From positions 1 to 47,482 of the forward strand of contig JAUNXU010000006.1 of assembly GCA_030539615.1 (NCBI GenBank): DNA of 47,482 nt, in the 5' to 3' direction. The notes beneath the pieces were generated by a model. It ran no database searches and was not told the DNA's origin. It worked only from the letters and a program-made list of their open reading frames with translations. Below, one piece after another: positions 1 to 9,556 of this stretch. Source of the stretch: Methanobacteriaceae archaeon. GTDB taxonomy: Archaea; Methanobacteriota; Methanobacteria; Methanobacteriales; Methanobacteriaceae. A program made the translations under genes and the position numbers. The stretch's first letter is position 1, and each line of letters starts with the position of its first letter.

Positions 1-98
1 TAAAATATTTAAGTAATAGTTAGTTATAATATATATAGAAATATAGTTATATTAATAAAAATACATATTATTTTATAAAACAATTGGGGAAGATCTAA

Positions 99-578
99 AT
101 GAAAATTAATGATATTATCGGAAGAAAAATAATAGATAAAAATGCAAATGATATTGGAAAAATATCTGAATTATTATTAAATACAGAAACTTTTGAAATT
201 ACTTCATTTATTGCATCTATAGGAAATCCTTTAAGTAAAAAATACTATTCAATAAAAACAGCAGATATTAATGCTTTAGGAGATTACATTCAATTAAAAA
301 TCGATAAAAATGATTTAGAAGAAAGTAAAGACACTAAAATTAATACTCCTGACGAATGTAAAGTAAATGAACTTATAGGTAAAACAGTTTTAGATAAATC
401 TGGAGTAACTATTGGAAAAATATCTGATATTGAATTTGAAGAATATAATATAACAACCTTACAAATATCTACTTCATCCATAATTAAAAAAGAATTAGAT
501 ACCATAACAAAAGAAGACATATCAGGTATTGGAGATTATATAATCTTAAAAAAAACATTTAAAAGTGTTGAAGAATAA
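99..578 (+). CDS. Tandem PRC-barrel domain protein
   Basis: This 159-residue soluble protein consists of two copies of a PRC-barrel-like beta domain, about residues 1-75 and 85-155. The repeats share an I-G-K/R-x-(I/V)-(I/L)-D-K opening followed by a D/T-I-G-K-I-S turn. PRC-barrels occur in RimM and photosynthetic reaction centre H subunits and, as stand-alone proteins, widely in methanogens, where their role is unknown. No signal peptide or membrane segment is visible. A purine-rich GGGGAAGA lies 6 bases before the ATG. It converges with the next gene, whose stop lies 10 bases downstream. The fold is fairly sure; the function is not. Confidence 0.8.
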   Translation: MKINDIIGRKIIDKNANDIGKISELLLNTETFEITSFIASIGNPLSKKYYSIKTADINALGDYIQLKIDKNDLEESKDTKINTPDECKVNELIGKTVLDKSGVTIGKISDIEFEEYNITTLQISTSSIIKKELDTITKEDISGIGDYIILKKTFKSVEE

Positions 579-588
579 ATAATTTTAT

Positions 589-930
589 TTATTCTCTACT
601 TTCTATTATTTTTTTTATTTCAAGCATATTTTTTTTAATAAATTCTTCTGAACTAGGATCAGCTAGTATTTGATAATGTTTTTTTCCAGAAATATCATAT
701 GCTTCTTTCATTAATGCTTGTAATTCTTCTGTAGACATTTTTAATACTATATCAATTTTTTGATTATAATTTTCAGGTAATTTTTCTATTTTTGAAATTA
801 TTAATGGCTTAAATTCATTAACTAAGTTTGCATTAACTTTGACCATTCCTTTTAGTATAACTGCTGGTACTTTACTAAATGCTCCTTCAAATTGTTTAAA
901 ATCTTCATAGGTTATCTTTTCATTTTCCAT
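589..930 (-). CDS. Conserved hypothetical protein, 113 aa
   Basis: I do not recognise a family. The 113-residue product is hydrophilic and probably helical, with no cysteine cluster, signal peptide or membrane segment. The ATG at 930 follows a GGAG 8 bases upstream, which supports the start. It lies 27 bases downstream of the metallo-beta-lactamase-fold gene on the same strand and may be co-transcribed with it. Codon use matches the neighbours, so it looks like a real gene. Confidence 0.6.
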   Translation of the reverse strand: MENEKITYEDFKQFEGAFSKVPAVILKGMVKVNANLVNEFKPLIISKIEKLPENYNQKIDIVLKMSTEELQALMKEAYDISGKKHYQILADPSSEEFIKKNMLEIKKIIESRE

Positions 931-957
931 TTATTAAACTCCATTTTATTTATTTTT

Positions 958-1800
958 TTATATATCATGACCAGGAATTATTTTTGTTAATTTATATTTA
1001 TCATTGAATTTTAATAGTTTTTCTAATGATTTTTGAGCTTTTGAAATATTCCACATATAATCAGATGGTGCTATTTTTAATTTTATATTATCATATATAT
1101 AACATGCATCTCCTGTTAATAGTATTGTTTCTTCTTTACTATTTACTAAATAAGATAAATGTCCTGATGTATGTCCTGGTGTATCTATTGCCCAAAATGA
1201 ATTATCATTAAAAATATTTATACATTTTCCTAATATTGGTGTTTCTACTGTATTATCTATATTAAGAATATTTATTGTACTGATATCTTTAAAATATTGT
1301 GCATAATAATATGGTTTTATATCCATACTTTTTTCTTTATTACTAAAATATACTGGAATATCGTCTAAATCTCTTATTGCAGATATATGATCCATATGTA
1401 AATGAGTTAAAAATATACCACTTAAATTAATATCATGTTTTTTGATATAATATTCAGTATCTTGATTCAACTTTTGCTTAAATTCTGAACCATACTTTTG
1501 TAATAATGAACCTTTGAATAATCCATATTTATTTTTATAATATGATTTATCAAGTCCAGCATCAATTAAAAAATCACCATACTTTTCATGTGATAAAATA
1601 TGTGCAAGAACAGGTGCATAAAAATAATCATCAGATAATAAACCTGCAAAAGGATGATTAGGATTAATAGCTCCCTTAAAATTTAATAAAACACTACCTG
1701 TGACAATACTCTTAAGAGTTACATTAACATCACAATTATTAAGAATATCATACCAAGATTTAAAAGATTTTGTTTTATTATTAAATGGTACTATTCTCAT
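958..1800 (-). CDS. Metallo-beta-lactamase-fold hydrolase (lactonase-like)
   Basis: The 280-residue protein carries the MBL metal ligands in order: HLHMDH at residues 133-138, His210 in PGHTSGH, Asp231 in TGDAC, and His278 in the C-terminal PGHDI. This pattern is that of di-zinc MBL hydrolases of the AHL-lactonase-like branch, which hydrolyse esters, lactones or thioesters. The substrate cannot be told from sequence. No signal peptide is visible, so it is probably cytoplasmic. The ATG has a GGAGT about 10 bases upstream. The 203 bases between it and the divergent paaK gene hold the promoters of both. Confidence 0.8.
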   Translation of the reverse strand: MRIVPFNNKTKSFKSWYDILNNCDVNVTLKSIVTGSVLLNFKGAINPNHPFAGLLSDDYFYAPVLAHILSHEKYGDFLIDAGLDKSYYKNKYGLFKGSLLQKYGSEFKQKLNQDTEYYIKKHDINLSGIFLTHLHMDHISAIRDLDDIPVYFSNKEKSMDIKPYYYAQYFKDISTINILNIDNTVETPILGKCINIFNDNSFWAIDTPGHTSGHLSYLVNSKEETILLTGDACYIYDNIKLKIAPSDYMWNISKAQKSLEKLLKFNDKYKLTKIIPGHDI

Positions 1801-2003
1801 ATTTCTTAATACTCCTAATTAAGAATTAATAATAATTTATGAATATCACCATATTTAATAATATCCTCAAAATGACAATATCTATATAAATCTTATAAAT
1901 CTATGAAAAAAATAAAAGATAATAATAATTATCAAAGATATAACTATTATTAAAATTAGATCATCTTATCTATAAAAAGTCAATAAGTAGGAGTAAAAAA
2001 ATA

Positions 2004-3317
2004 ATGATATGGGATAAAGAAAAAGAATGTATGGCAATAGACGATATGAAAGAATTACAATTGGATCGTTTACAATATATTGTAAAATATGCCTATGAAA
2101 AAGTACCATACTACCATGAAAAATATACTGAAATGGAAATATATCCTGAAGATATAGAAACTTTAGAAGATATTAATAAATTACCATTTACTACAAAAAC
2201 TGAAATGAGAGCTGCTTATCCATTTGGATTATTTGCAGTTCCTCAAAAAGAAATAATTGAATTACACACATCAAGTGGAACAACAGGTAAACCAACAGTG
2301 TCAGGATATACTAAAGAAGATTTAGATCTTTGGTCAGAAGTAATGGCTAGAGGTTTAACAATGGCAAATGTGGATGAAAATGATATTATACAAAATACTC
2401 ATGGATATGGATTATTTACTGGTGGATTTGGAGTTCATTATGGTGGACAAAAAATAGGAGCTAGTGTTATACCTATTTCAACAGGTCAAACTTTAAGACA
2501 AATTGAGATAATGAAAGATTTTAAAACATCTGTTCTTATATTTACTCCTTCTTATGGATTACATATAGCTGAAGAATTAGAAAGATTAGGAATTACTTCT
2601 GAAGATTTAAATTTGAAATCAATAGGTTTTGGATCTGAAGCATGGACTGATGAAATGAGAAATGAACTGGAAAAAAGTTTTAAAGTTCCTGCATATAATA
2701 TCTATGGATTAACTGAAGTAATGGGTCCTGGTATTGCTATGGAATGTGGGGTGCAAAATGGATTACATATATTTGAAGATCATTTTTATCCTGAAATTAT
2801 AAATCCTAAAACATTAGATGTATTACCTGAAGGTGAAACAGGTGAATTAGTTTTAACAACACTTACACGTGTGGGAATGCCTCTTATAAGATTCCGTACT
2901 CGTGATGTAACTAGTATCCATCATGAAATTTGTGATTGTGGAAGAACTCTTATGAAAATGAGTAAAATAACTGGAAGAACTGATGATATGCTTAAGATTA
3001 GAGGTGTTAGTGTATTCCCTTCACAGATTGAAAAAGTATTATTAAATATTGAAGGTGTTAAACCTCATTATCAAATTATTATAACTCGTCCTGGAATTTT
3101 TGATGAAATTGAAATAAAAGTAGAAGCTTCACCTGAAATATTTTTTGATAATGTTAAACAATTAGTTAATATGAAAAATAAGATTGCTAAATCTATACAT
3201 GATGAAATTGGTTTAAGAGTTAATGTTACACTTGTTGAACCTATGACTATTAAAAGGGTTGAATCTGGAAAAGCTGTACGTGTTATTGATAAAAGAGAAT
3301 CAAAAGATAAAAAATAA
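2004..3317 (+). CDS. paaK: Phenylacetate-CoA ligase family (aryl-acid:CoA ligase)
   Basis: This 437-residue ANL-superfamily enzyme would activate an aryl acid such as phenylacetate or indoleacetate to its CoA thioester using ATP. The adenylation P-loop SSGTTGKPT is at residues 90-98, the YGLTE motif at 234-238, and the hinge/C-domain region [12 protein letters not shown] at 323-334. Length is usual for PaaK. GTAGGAG precedes the ATG. The tandem-ACT gene starts 18 bases after its stop, and the convergent iorBA genes follow. In methanogens this grouping fits aryl-acid reassimilation: the acid is activated here, then IorAB carboxylates the aryl-CoA reductively to an arylpyruvate for aromatic amino acid synthesis. 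The exact substrate is inferred. Confidence 0.9.
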   Translation: MIWDKEKECMAIDDMKELQLDRLQYIVKYAYEKVPYYHEKYTEMEIYPEDIETLEDINKLPFTTKTEMRAAYPFGLFAVPQKEIIELHTSSGTTGKPTVSGYTKEDLDLWSEVMARGLTMANVDENDIIQNTHGYGLFTGGFGVHYGGQKIGASVIPISTGQTLRQIEIMKDFKTSVLIFTPSYGLHIAEELERLGITSEDLNLKSIGFGSEAWTDEMRNELEKSFKVPAYNIYGLTEVMGPGIAMECGVQNGLHIFEDHFYPEIINPKTLDVLPEGETGELVLTTLTRVGMPLIRFRTRDVTSIHHEICDCGRTLMKMSKITGRTDDMLKIRGVSVFPSQIEKVLLNIEGVKPHYQIIITRPGIFDEIEIKVEASPEIFFDNVKQLVNMKNKIAKSIHDEIGLRVNVTLVEPMTIKRVESGKAVRVIDKRESKDKK

Positions 3318-3335
3318 GTGGAGGATAAGATTTTT

Positions 3336-3767
3336 ATGAAAGTAAAACAATTATCAATATTTTTAGAAAATAAAAAAGGTCGAATGTTACATGCATTAAG
3401 TATTTTAGAAAAATTAGGTATTAATATACGTGCTTTATCTATTGCTGATACTTCTGAATTTGGAATTTTAAGATTAATTGTTTCTGATCCTGATAAGATT
3501 AAATTAGAACTTGAAAAAGAACAATTTATTGTTAAAATTACTGAAGTAATTGCTGTATCTATTGATGATACACCTGGTGGATTAAATAAAGTTCTTAGAT
3601 TACTTGATGAAAATGAGATAAATCTTGAATATTTATATGCTTTTGTAGAACAAATTAAAAATCGTGCAATTGTAATATTAAAATTAGAAGATATGGAAGA
3701 AGGTATAAAAATATTAAAAGAAAATAATACTAGTATACTTTCTACTGATGAATTATATAATATATAA
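3336..3767 (+). CDS. Tandem ACT-domain protein
   Basis: The 143-residue product is two ACT domains back to back, about residues 1-70 and 71-143, with the beta-alpha-beta pattern V-K-Q-L-S-I-F-L-E-N-K-K-G-R at the start. ACT domains bind small ligands, usually amino acids. The reading frame is open to a GTG at 3318, but that codon sits inside the SD stretch GTGGAGG, so the ATG at 3336 is the likely start. Its place just after paaK and beside iorBA suggests that it senses an aromatic amino acid or aryl acid for this pathway, which is an inference. Confidence 0.8.
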   Translation: MKVKQLSIFLENKKGRMLHALSILEKLGINIRALSIADTSEFGILRLIVSDPDKIKLELEKEQFIVKITEVIAVSIDDTPGGLNKVLRLLDENEINLEYLYAFVEQIKNRAIVILKLEDMEEGIKILKENNTSILSTDELYNI

Positions 3768-3787
3768 TTCAATAATATACTTTTTTT

Positions 3788-4390
3788 TTATTGTAATTTT
3801 TTACAGGATTCATATCCATTATTAAATGATGCCATATTAATTGGTATTGTTTTTTCTGATAGATTATTTTTCATAGATTCTATTATTAATTCTTTGTTTA
3901 CTGGAAAATCTTTTATTGCACTTGTTGCTCCTAGTAACGCCATGTTAATTGATAATAAATGACCAGCTTCTAATGCTATATTATAAGCATCTATTGGATA
4001 TACTTTAGCTACTTTATTTTCTAATTCTTGTATTATAACTTCTAATTTAGGGTATGCTTTTTCATCATTACTTATTGTTGCAGGTATTATTGGATGAGTA
4101 TTTAATATTATTACAGTATCTTTATTTGTTTTTTCTAATGTTCTTAATGCTTCCACAGGTTCAAATGCTATTATGATATCTGCTTCGCCTTCTTCTATAA
4201 TAGGACTTTTTGCATCTCCTATTTTTAGTTCTGTTGATACTACTCCTCCACGTTGTGACATTCCATGTATTTCACTCATAACAACATTTTCATTATTATT
4301 TAATGTAGCTTCTCCTAAAATTAATGATGTTTTTATTATTCCTTGTCCTCCAACACCACATACACAAATTTTATATATTTTATTTTTCAT
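3788..4390 (-). CDS. iorB: Indolepyruvate:ferredoxin oxidoreductase, beta subunit
   Basis: The 200-residue product matches the gamma-type domain of 2-oxoacid:ferredoxin oxidoreductases. It opens with the GVGGQGI motif (about residues 12-18) and has the MSQRGG segment near residue 45. With IorA it interconverts aryl pyruvates (indolepyruvate, phenylpyruvate) and aryl-acetyl-CoA plus CO2 and reduced ferredoxin. The start has a perfect GGAGGG upstream. It begins 20 bases after the iorA stop, so both are on one transcript. It ends convergently with the ACT gene, with a run of T between the stops. Confidence 0.93.
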   Translation of the reverse strand: MKNKIYKICVCGVGGQGIIKTSLILGEATLNNNENVVMSEIHGMSQRGGVVSTELKIGDAKSPIIEEGEADIIIAFEPVEALRTLEKTNKDTVIILNTHPIIPATISNDEKAYPKLEVIIQELENKVAKVYPIDAYNIALEAGHLLSINMALLGATSAIKDFPVNKELIIESMKNNLSEKTIPINMASFNNGYESCKKLQ

Positions 4391-4410
4391 TATTTTTTAT
4401 CCCTCCTTAA

Positions 4411-6270
4411 TTAATCTTCTCTTTTTATTGTATCTGTTGGGCATACTTGTATACATACTCCACATTTAGTACAAGAGTTATCTATTTCTATTTTATTATC
4501 ATGTAAACTCATACTAGGACATGCTAATTCATTAAGACATTTTTGACATAAAATACATTTATCTTCTTCAATAAAAATTTTATTCTTATCTTTTATAGCT
4601 TTTTTATTTATTAAATTACATGGATATTTAGATATTATCACTGATACTCCTTCATAATCTAATGCTTTTTTAAATATATCAATCATATCAAGAACATTTA
4701 ATGGATTTATAGTTTCTATAAATTTTATATCTAATGCTTTTAATATTTTTTCTATTGATATAGCTGGAGCTTCTTGACCCATACCATCAATAGGAATTCC
4801 AGGATTTGTTTGTCCACCAGTCATTGCAGTTATTCTATTATCTAATATAACTAATGTAAAATTTGCTTGACTATGAACTGCATTTATAAGAGGTGGTATT
4901 CCTCCATGGAAAAATGTTGAATCCCCAATAAAACTTATAATTTCCTGATCTGTTGATTTTGAAAATCCACAACTTGTTCCTATACTAGACCCCATTGCTA
5001 ATAAATAATTTGCTGCTTCATAAGGAGGAGCTATTCCTAAAGTATAACATCCAATATCTGTTGGATATATTGTATCTTTTTCTGGATTTAATTTTTTTAT
5101 AGCTGTTGTTGCTGCATAGTATGCTGCTCTATGAGGACATCCGGAACATAATGTTGCTGGTCTTGTTGGTAATTGTATTTCTGTTGGTGTATTTTTTATA
5201 GGTTTATTTATTGTGAGATTATCAAATAGTTTTTTTATTCCATCTAATACTATATCTGGAGTATATTCTAGTATTAATGGTAATGTATTATCTTTTTTAC
5301 CATGAATATTAGTATTTATATAATATTTTCCTGCTATTGCAAGTACTTCATATTCCATTATTGGATCAACTTCTTCTATTACAAGAATTTCTTTGTTTTC
5401 TTCTAAAAATTTTCTTGTTAGATCTTCTGGAAATGGATGTGATAATCCTATTTTTAGAATATTTGCTTTTATATTATTTTCTTTTATTACATCTGCAACA
5501 TAGTTATATGCTCCACCACTTGTTATTACTCCAATTTCACCATTATTATTTATTATTTGATTTATTGAACTATTATTTGATTCTTCTCTGATTTCTTCGA
5601 TTTTTTCTACTAGTTTCTTATGCATTTTTCTTGCTGCTTCTGGAACTGGTACATGTTTCATTGGTTCGTGTTTAAATAATCCTTTTGAAGTTGTGTTTTT
5701 TGTGTATTCATCTATTGTTACTATACCTCGCATATGTGATACTCTTGTAGTTGTTCTGATAATAATTGGTGTATTATATTTTGTTGATAATTCATATGCA
5801 TATTTAATCATATCTTTTATTTCTTGAGGATTTGATGGTTCTATTAATGGTATATTAGATTGTCTTGCAAAGTGCCGTGTATCTTGTTCATTTTGTGAAG
5901 AAAATGTTGATGGATCATCAGCTACTAATATTACTAAACCACCTTCTACCCCATTATAAGCTGTTGTCATAACAGAATCAGATGCAACATTAAGTCCTAC
6001 ATGCTTCATAAAAGTAAATGTTTTTAAACCTGTACTTGCAGCTGATGCTGCTACTTCTACTGCTACTTTTTCATTTGTTGAAAATTCAAAGTAGATATTA
6101 CTTTCTTTTGCTATTTTTGATAAGATATCTCCAATTTCTGATGAGGGAGTACCAGGATATGTTGCAGCTAAAGATATTCCTGATTCTAGTACTCCTCGTA
6201 CTGCAGCTTCATTACCTAACATGAATAGTTTTTTATTTTTTTCTTCTATTAATAAATCATTTATATTCAT
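4411..6270 (-). CDS. iorA: Indolepyruvate:ferredoxin oxidoreductase, alpha subunit
   Basis: This 619-residue catalytic subunit has the N-terminal pyrimidine-binding domain with the TYPGTPSSE motif near residue 35, a TPP-binding domain with a GDSTFFH segment and a conserved LDN, a SGCPHR loop before it, and a C-terminal double [4Fe-4S] ferredoxin module (CILCQKC...CP and CTKCGVCIQVC). It oxidises aryl pyruvates or runs in reverse. The frame extends to a TTG at 6288, but this TTG begins the SD stretch GGAAGG, so the ATG at 6270 is preferred. It is the first gene of an iorAB operon, with 432 bases of AT-rich sequence upstream. Confidence 0.95.
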   Translation of the reverse strand: MNINDLLIEEKNKKLFMLGNEAAVRGVLESGISLAATYPGTPSSEIGDILSKIAKESNIYFEFSTNEKVAVEVAASAASTGLKTFTFMKHVGLNVASDSVMTTAYNGVEGGLVILVADDPSTFSSQNEQDTRHFARQSNIPLIEPSNPQEIKDMIKYAYELSTKYNTPIIIRTTTRVSHMRGIVTIDEYTKNTTSKGLFKHEPMKHVPVPEAARKMHKKLVEKIEEIREESNNSSINQIINNNGEIGVITSGGAYNYVADVIKENNIKANILKIGLSHPFPEDLTRKFLEENKEILVIEEVDPIMEYEVLAIAGKYYINTNIHGKKDNTLPLILEYTPDIVLDGIKKLFDNLTINKPIKNTPTEIQLPTRPATLCSGCPHRAAYYAATTAIKKLNPEKDTIYPTDIGCYTLGIAPPYEAANYLLAMGSSIGTSCGFSKSTDQEIISFIGDSTFFHGGIPPLINAVHSQANFTLVILDNRITAMTGGQTNPGIPIDGMGQEAPAISIEKILKALDIKFIETINPLNVLDMIDIFKKALDYEGVSVIISKYPCNLINKKAIKDKNKIFIEEDKCILCQKCLNELACPSMSLHDNKIEIDNSCTKCGVCIQVCPTDTIKRED

Positions 6271-6702
6271 TATTTTATTTCCTTCCAATATTTTTTTTTA
6301 TTTTAATATGAAATTACATGTCTTGTATAATAATTCATAATAAGAATATTAATTTTTTTTTAGGAGAATATAATTTTTATATTTAATCTAATTAAAATTA
6401 TTAATCATTAAGAATTAATTATATTTATAATAGTATTAGTTATTTTTCTTTATACTTAAATTATAAATCTAAATAATTAATTAAAATATTTTATGATGCT
6501 AAGATAATGTATTAATTAATAAAAACATATATTAATATAATATAAAAATTTAAACTAAAAATACAAATTTTCATATTAATAAATACTTTGTTTAAATAAA
6601 TTTTATGATTATACTAAAATAGAATTTTAGTTTTATAAAGTTTCTTAATTTAATTATATTTATAAATTTCATACTAAATTTAAAAAAATAAGGGGTGTAT
6701 AA
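6271..6702. other. AT-rich divergent intergenic region between iorA and tfrB
   Basis: No gene is visible on either strand. The stretch should carry both divergent promoters. It holds a perfect inverted repeat at 6613-6631 and a TATA-like ATTTATAAATT at about 6657-6667, with the tfrB SD GGGGTG about 10 bases before the start. An AGGAGA at 6361 leads only to a 12-codon frame and is taken as chance. Confidence 0.5.
6613..6631. promoter_or_regulatory. Inverted repeat, possible operator upstream of tfrB
   Basis: ACTAAAAT, a 3-base spacer AGA, and ATTTTAGT form a perfect 8-bp dyad. It lies about 26 bp upstream of the likely TATA box of tfrB. Position and symmetry would suit a dimeric regulator. 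In such AT-rich DNA chance dyads are common, so this is tentative. Confidence 0.3.
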
Positions 6703-8196
6703 ATGATTAATGTTAAAGTAAAACGTTATAATCCAAAAAATGATGAAACATATATTGAATCATATGATGTTAAAAAAGAAAATAAAATGAAAATATTAGA
6801 TGCTTTACAATATATTAATTCTAATTATGATGCTGATATTGCATATAGATATTCTTGTAGAGCAGGACAATGTGGATCTTGTGCAATAAAAGTTAATGAT
6901 GAAATTAAACTTGCTTGTAAAGCTGAAATCCAAGATAATGATCTTTTAGAACCTTTAGATTTTAAAGTTATTAAAGATTTAATTATTGATAGATCAAAAT
7001 TAGATAGTAAGATTAGTGAATTAAATTTATTTTTAGAAACTGAAGATGATGAAGAAGAAATTCCATCAGAACCTGAAATTATACAACCAAAAGATTATGC
7101 TAAATCACGAAAGATAAGAAGTTGTATTGAATGTTTTAGTTGTTTATCAGCATGTCCAGTTATAAATAAAACCGATGAATTTGTTGGACCTTATTTTATG
7201 CGTAGTTTTTCTGATCTTGCTTTTGATCCTAGAAATGATAATGCTAGAACAGAAGAAAGTAAAGAAGCAGGATTATATTGTTGTACTTCTTGTGGAAAAT
7301 GTGGTAAAGTTTGTCCAAAAGAAATTAATATTTTTGGTAATGCTATTGAAAAATTAAGAGATCAAGCTTGTAAAGATAAAATTGGACCATTACCTGAACA
7401 TAAAGCTATGAAGAAAAATATTGATGAAACTGGAAGAAGTGTTAAACCTAATTTAGAATCTGAATATCCAAATGGATTTATTAAATCATTACCTGAATCT
7501 GATAAAAAAGGAAAAATTGCTTTTTTCACAGGTTGTATGATTGATAATAAATTACCTGAAATTGGTCAAGGTTTAATTAATATTCTTGAAAAACTTGGAT
7601 ATACTGTAGATATTCCTAAACAACAAGTATGTTGTGGATCTCCATTGATTCGTACAGGTCAATTAGATAGTATTTCTAATCTTGTAAAACAGAATTATGA
7701 AACTTTTAAAGATTATGATATTGTTTTAACAGTTTGTGCTGGTTGTGGAGCTACATTAAAAAATGATTATCCAAATTATGATGCTAAATTAAATGTTATG
7801 GATATTAGTGAGTTTCTTGTTGATAAATTAGATATTGATAAAATGAAAGAATTAGATCTTAAAGTTACTTATCATGATCCATGTCATTTAGCACGAAGTC
7901 AAGGTATACGTGAAGAACCACGTAAAATATTAGAAAATATTAAAGGTGTTGAATTTATTGAAATGGAACATCCGGATACTTGTTGTGGTGCTGGTGGAGG
8001 AGTTAAATCTGGAAAACCAGATATTGCTATGGGTCTTGCAAAAGATCGTGCTGAAGATATAAAAAAATTAGATGTGGATTATGTTGTTACAATATGTCCT
8101 TTCTGCGAATATAATATTCAAGATGCATTAAATGAAGAAAAAATAGATGTACCTGTTATTAATATTATTAAATTATTAGAAAAAGCTTATAGTTAA
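6703..8196 (+). CDS. tfrB: Thiol:fumarate reductase (CoM/CoB) subunit B
   Basis: This 497-residue protein has an N-terminal [2Fe-2S] ferredoxin domain (Cys52, Cys57, Cys60, Cys72), two 4Fe-4S motifs (CIECFSCLSACP and CTSCGKCGKVCP, about residues 145-205), and two C-terminal CCG domains like those of HdrB (a VCCGSPL motif and a DTCCGAGGG motif). This is the architecture of methanogen TfrB, which oxidises CoM-SH and CoB-SH to the heterodisulfide and passes electrons to the flavoprotein TfrA that reduces fumarate to succinate. TfrA is not in this window; separate tfrA and tfrB loci are normal in Methanobacteriales. GGGGTG precedes the ATG. Confidence 0.95.
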   Translation: MINVKVKRYNPKNDETYIESYDVKKENKMKILDALQYINSNYDADIAYRYSCRAGQCGSCAIKVNDEIKLACKAEIQDNDLLEPLDFKVIKDLIIDRSKLDSKISELNLFLETEDDEEEIPSEPEIIQPKDYAKSRKIRSCIECFSCLSACPVINKTDEFVGPYFMRSFSDLAFDPRNDNARTEESKEAGLYCCTSCGKCGKVCPKEINIFGNAIEKLRDQACKDKIGPLPEHKAMKKNIDETGRSVKPNLESEYPNGFIKSLPESDKKGKIAFFTGCMIDNKLPEIGQGLINILEKLGYTVDIPKQQVCCGSPLIRTGQLDSISNLVKQNYETFKDYDIVLTVCAGCGATLKNDYPNYDAKLNVMDISEFLVDKLDIDKMKELDLKVTYHDPCHLARSQGIREEPRKILENIKGVEFIEMEHPDTCCGAGGGVKSGKPDIAMGLAKDRAEDIKKLDVDYVVTICPFCEYNIQDALNEEKIDVPVINIIKLLEKAYS

Positions 8197-8218
8197 ATTT
8201 TTTTTTAAGTGAGAAAAT

Positions 8219-8923
8219 ATGACAGTATACATTGTATTTATAGAACCTGAAACTCCAGGAAATATAGGATTTTTAGCTCGAACAATGAAAAATTTTGGAA
8301 TGAAAGAATTAGTATTAATAAATCCATGTGAACTTGAAGATAGTGCTTATTATCAAGCAATGCATGCAAAAGAATTAGTGCAAAATGCTCAAATTTATAA
8401 TGATATAAATCAATTTTTATCTGAAAATAAGATTACTCAAATTATAGGAACTAGTGGTATTTCTGGTGGAAGTTATAATGTACCACGTATTGCTATTACC
8501 CCTCATGAATTAGGAAATAATATTCAAGTGAATGAAAATATTGCTATATTATTTGGAAGAGAAGGTGATGGTTTAACAAATGAAGAAATTAGTTTATGTG
8601 ATGTATTAGTTAGTATACCTACAAATAAAGAATATCCTATAATGAATATAACACATGCTGCAGCAGTAATTCTTTATGAAATATATGTTAATAATCAAGA
8701 AGAAGATATTAATAGAGCTGAAATAGAAGAAGCAACATATATTCAAAAACAAGAAATTAAAGAAGATCTTAATAAATTAGTTGGACAATTAGAATACCCA
8801 CCACATAAAGAAAAACTTGCCCATACTGTAACACAAAGAATTTTAGGTCGTGCTTTTATATCTGGAAGAGAAGCTCATATTATTCGTGGAACAATAAAAC
8901 GTACTTTAAAAAGAATAAAATAA
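8219..8923 (+). CDS. trmJ: TrmJ-like SPOUT RNA 2'-O-methyltransferase
   Basis: The 234-residue product shows the three SpoU/TrmH motifs: EPETPGNIGFLART with an NFG (residues about 9-27), LFGREGDGLTNEE (about 115-127), and IPTNKEYPIMNITHA (about 137-151). These form the SAM-binding trefoil knot. The closest described group is TrmJ, which methylates the 2'-hydroxyl of residue 32 in tRNA; archaeal TrmJ prefers cytidine. The assignment to TrmJ rather than another SpoU member is an inference from length and motif wording. It lies 22 bases after tfrB and 22 bases before dcd. Confidence 0.8.
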   Translation: MTVYIVFIEPETPGNIGFLARTMKNFGMKELVLINPCELEDSAYYQAMHAKELVQNAQIYNDINQFLSENKITQIIGTSGISGGSYNVPRIAITPHELGNNIQVNENIAILFGREGDGLTNEEISLCDVLVSIPTNKEYPIMNITHAAAVILYEIYVNNQEEDINRAEIEEATYIQKQEIKEDLNKLVGQLEYPPHKEKLAHTVTQRILGRAFISGREAHIIRGTIKRTLKRIK

Positions 8924-8945
8924 TATAAATAATTGGAGAATATTT

Positions 8946-9530
8946 ATGGCAATATTAAGTGATCAAGATATTAAAAAATATTTAAAAGAAGAAAAAATAA
9001 TTATAGATCCTTTATCTGATGAAAAACAAATACAACCTTCATCAGTAGATCTTAGAATCGGTGATGAATTTAAAGAATTTAAAATAATATCTAAACCATA
9101 CATCGATCCATTAGATAATATAGATATGGATACCTATATGACTTCATTTCATATTAAAAAAGGAGAACCATTTATAATTCATCCTGGAGAATTTACTCTT
9201 GCAACAACTTATGAACGAATAAAGTTACCTGATGATATAGTAGCAAGAGTTGAAGGTAGATCATCAATGGGGAGATTAGGAGTAACAATGCATGTAACAG
9301 CAGGTTTTATTGATCCGGGTTTTGATGGAAAGATCACATTAGAAATATCAAATATTGGTAAAATGCCTGTTGCATTATATCCGGGTCAAAGAGTTTGTCA
9401 AATAGTATTTGAAACTATGACAACACCTTCTTTAAAACCATATGGACATGAAGATAGAGATAGTAAATATATGGGTCAAACTGGTCCTGAAAGTAGTAAA
9501 ATTAAATTAGATTATGATATTCAAAAATAA
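8946..9530 (+). CDS. dcd: dCTP deaminase
   Basis: The 194-residue trimeric deaminase has the family signature GRSSMGRLG (about residues 101-109) and an ITLEI segment carrying the catalytic glutamate after a GFIDPGFDG loop. It converts dCTP to dUTP, or directly to dUMP in the bifunctional DCD-DUT form known from methanogens; which of the two cannot be told with certainty. TTGGAG lies 8 bases before the ATG. It forms a close run with trmJ upstream and glyS downstream. Confidence 0.93.
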   Translation: MAILSDQDIKKYLKEEKIIIDPLSDEKQIQPSSVDLRIGDEFKEFKIISKPYIDPLDNIDMDTYMTSFHIKKGEPFIIHPGEFTLATTYERIKLPDDIVARVEGRSSMGRLGVTMHVTAGFIDPGFDGKITLEISNIGKMPVALYPGQRVCQIVFETMTTPSLKPYGHEDRDSKYMGQTGPESSKIKLDYDIQK

Positions 9531-9556
9531 TAAAAAAAAATAGGAGATGAATAAAT

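Noticed and set aside
3071-3772. Long minus-strand frame opposite paaK and the ACT gene
   Set aside because: It is a mirror of two well-supported genes, with Ser/Ile-rich low-complexity sequence and no SD.
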